A stretch of 64,000 nt of DNA, from assembly GCA_023418475.1 (NCBI GenBank), contig JAEZZO010000033.1:1-64000 (forward strand). The letters run 5' to 3'. The DNA comes from Bacillota bacterium. GTDB lineage: Bacteria; Bacillota; Clostridia; Lachnospirales; Lachnospiraceae. Shown piece by piece: positions 62,862-64,000 of the stretch. The notes below the pieces were generated by a model, which did no database searches, had not been told where the DNA came from, and worked only from the letters and a program-made list of their open reading frames with translations. Each line of letters starts with the position of its first letter. Position 1 is the first letter of the stretch. The translations under genes and the position numbers were made by a program.

Positions 62862-64000
62862 ATGAAGAAGTCACTGACAGCAGAAAAATTATCCCTGGGG
62901 ACCTGTTATTATCCGGAGCATTGGGATAAAAAATTATGGAAAGAGGATCTGGAACGTATGCTGGAGAATGGAATTGAAACCATTCGTATAGCAGAGTTTG
63001 CCTGGAACAAATTTGAGCCCGAAGAAGGGATATTTACTTATGAGTTCTTTGATGAATTCTTAGATCTGGCAAAAGAGAAAGGGATGAAGGTTATATTCTG
63101 TACGCCGACTGCAACCCCTCCGGCCTGGCTGACTACGAAATATCCGGAGGTTTTGAATGCCAGAATGGATGGAGTGCTGTACCGGCATGGTGCCAGAAGA
63201 CATTATAATTATAATTCGGAGATTTATCAAAAGCTTGTAAAAAGACTTGTCGAAAAAGTAGCGGTGCATTATGGACCACATACCAGTATTATCGGCTGGC
63301 AGATTGATAATGAGCTAAATTGTGAAACGAGCGAATTTTATTCAGAAAGCGATACCTTGGCTTTCAGAGAGTTCCTTAAGAAAAAATATCAGAGCCTGGA
63401 TGCGCTAAATAAAGCATGGGGAACAGTATTTTGGAATCAGACTTATACTGCCTGGGAAGAGGTATATGTCCCCAGAACAACGATAAGTAATGCAACGAAT
63501 CCTCATGAAGTGATGGATTATACAAGATTTATTTCAGACAGTACCTGCAGGTTTGCCAAGATGCAAAGTGATATTCTTAGAAAATATATTAAAAATGATG
63601 ATTTTATAACAACAAACGGACTGTTTTCCAATTTAGACAATCATAGAATGACGGACGAAAGTCTGGATTTTATCATGTATGATTCTTATCCGAATTTTGC
63701 ATATTGTCTGGATGCGGGGTATGAACAGGCAACCGATCTGCATGATCGGAAATGGAGTCGTAATCTAACAGAGGTTCGTTCTATATCACCTAACTTTGGT
63801 ATTATGGAGCAGCAATCCGGAGCGAATGGCTGGAATACCTCGATGGAAGCTCCCACACCAAGACCGGGACAGATAACCCTCTGGACGATGCAGAGTATCG
63901 CTCATGGCGCTGATTTTATCAGCTATTTCCGCTGGAGAACCTGTACAATGGGTACGGAGATATATTGGCATGGAATCTTAGATTATTCAAGTCGTGATAA
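62862..64000 (+). CDS. Beta-galactosidase, GH42 (partial, cut by window end)
   Basis: About 379 residues are visible. LGTCYYPEHWDKKLWKEDLE at the start and IRIAEFAWNKFEP are typical of GH42. The acid/base Glu lies in IIGWQIDNELN (~residue 148), and the nucleophile candidate lies in FGIMEQQSGANGWN (~residue 310). It would cleave beta-galactosides imported by the upstream ABC transporter. GAGGTAAAA lies before the ATG. The gene continues beyond the window. Confidence 0.92.
   Translation, partial: MKKSLTAEKLSLGTCYYPEHWDKKLWKEDLERMLENGIETIRIAEFAWNKFEPEEGIFTYEFFDEFLDLAKEKGMKVIFCTPTATPPAWLTTKYPEVLNARMDGVLYRHGARRHYNYNSEIYQKLVKRLVEKVAVHYGPHTSIIGWQIDNELNCETSEFYSESDTLAFREFLKKKYQSLDALNKAWGTVFWNQTYTAWEEVYVPRTTISNATNPHEVMDYTRFISDSTCRFAKMQSDILRKYIKNDDFITTNGLFSNLDNHRMTDESLDFIMYDSYPNFAYCLDAGYEQATDLHDRKWSRNLTEVRSISPNFGIMEQQSGANGWNTSMEAPTPRPGQITLWTMQSIAHGADFISYFRWRTCTMGTEIYWHGILDYSSRD

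Overview
The window is low-GC DNA from an anaerobic Firmicute, most likely a Clostridia/Lachnospiraceae relative. The evidence is AT-rich codon use, strong GGAGG ribosome sites, TTG and GTG starts, secreted BspA-like, Ig-like and FN3 proteins, an Ni-Fe CO dehydrogenase operon and a GH42 sugar-uptake operon. No rRNA, tRNA or CRISPR array was seen.

Region 1 (1-25.8 kb) is a defence island. A PD-(D/E)XK-like protein and a DUF262 stub precede a DNA phosphorothioation locus. The restriction genes dptF-dptG-dptH come first. A separate strong promoter, with a palindromic operator over its -10 box, then drives dndB-dndC-dndD-dndE and a DndA-type cysteine desulfurase. Downstream lie a decayed HNH-type gene, a broken PLD/DEAD helicase, an intact PLD/DEAD/DUF3427 helicase, an AbiE toxin-antitoxin pair with its own promoter, and a cassette of helicase remnant, Nudix hydrolase, zinc-ribbon relic and an MmcQ/YjbR protein fused to a sigma-70 region-4-like domain.

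Region 2 (25.7-27.3 kb) is a graveyard of truncated genes: LuxR regulator, SDR oxidoreductase and AAA ATPase. Region 3 (27.3-30.3 kb) has a YfcC-type transporter, a convergent LacI regulator and an orphan regulated promoter.

Region 4 (30.3-45.5 kb) holds cell-surface functions: three secreted proteins, a two-component pair (SARP-type response regulator and 7TM sensor kinase), a 64-bp repeat array, and a 2326-residue secreted beta-helix/RTX/FN3 protein with three 345-bp tandem repeats.

Region 5 (45.6-49.7 kb) is a second accessory patch. It carries an XRE regulator, an MmcQ/YjbR protein, a broken ywbE, a decayed second copy of the helicase/Nudix/zinc-ribbon/MmcQ cassette, a kinase fragment, a nitroreductase and a small unknown protein. 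Region 6 (49.8-54.1 kb) is an Rrf2 regulator and a CO dehydrogenase operon (cooS, ferredoxin, flavoprotein) that share a TATACC-N5-GGTATA operator.

Region 7 (54-64 kb) has mobile-element relics, a chemotaxis receptor, an amidohydrolase fragment, and a LacI/sugar ABC transporter/GH42 beta-galactosidase operon cut by the window end.

The strongest points for a second look are the dndB promoter-operator, the duplicated helicase/Nudix/zinc-ribbon/MmcQ cassette, the MmcQ-sigma fusion, the Rrf2-CODH operator pair, the two kinds of dispersed or tandem hairpin repeats, and the RTX-containing giant surface protein.
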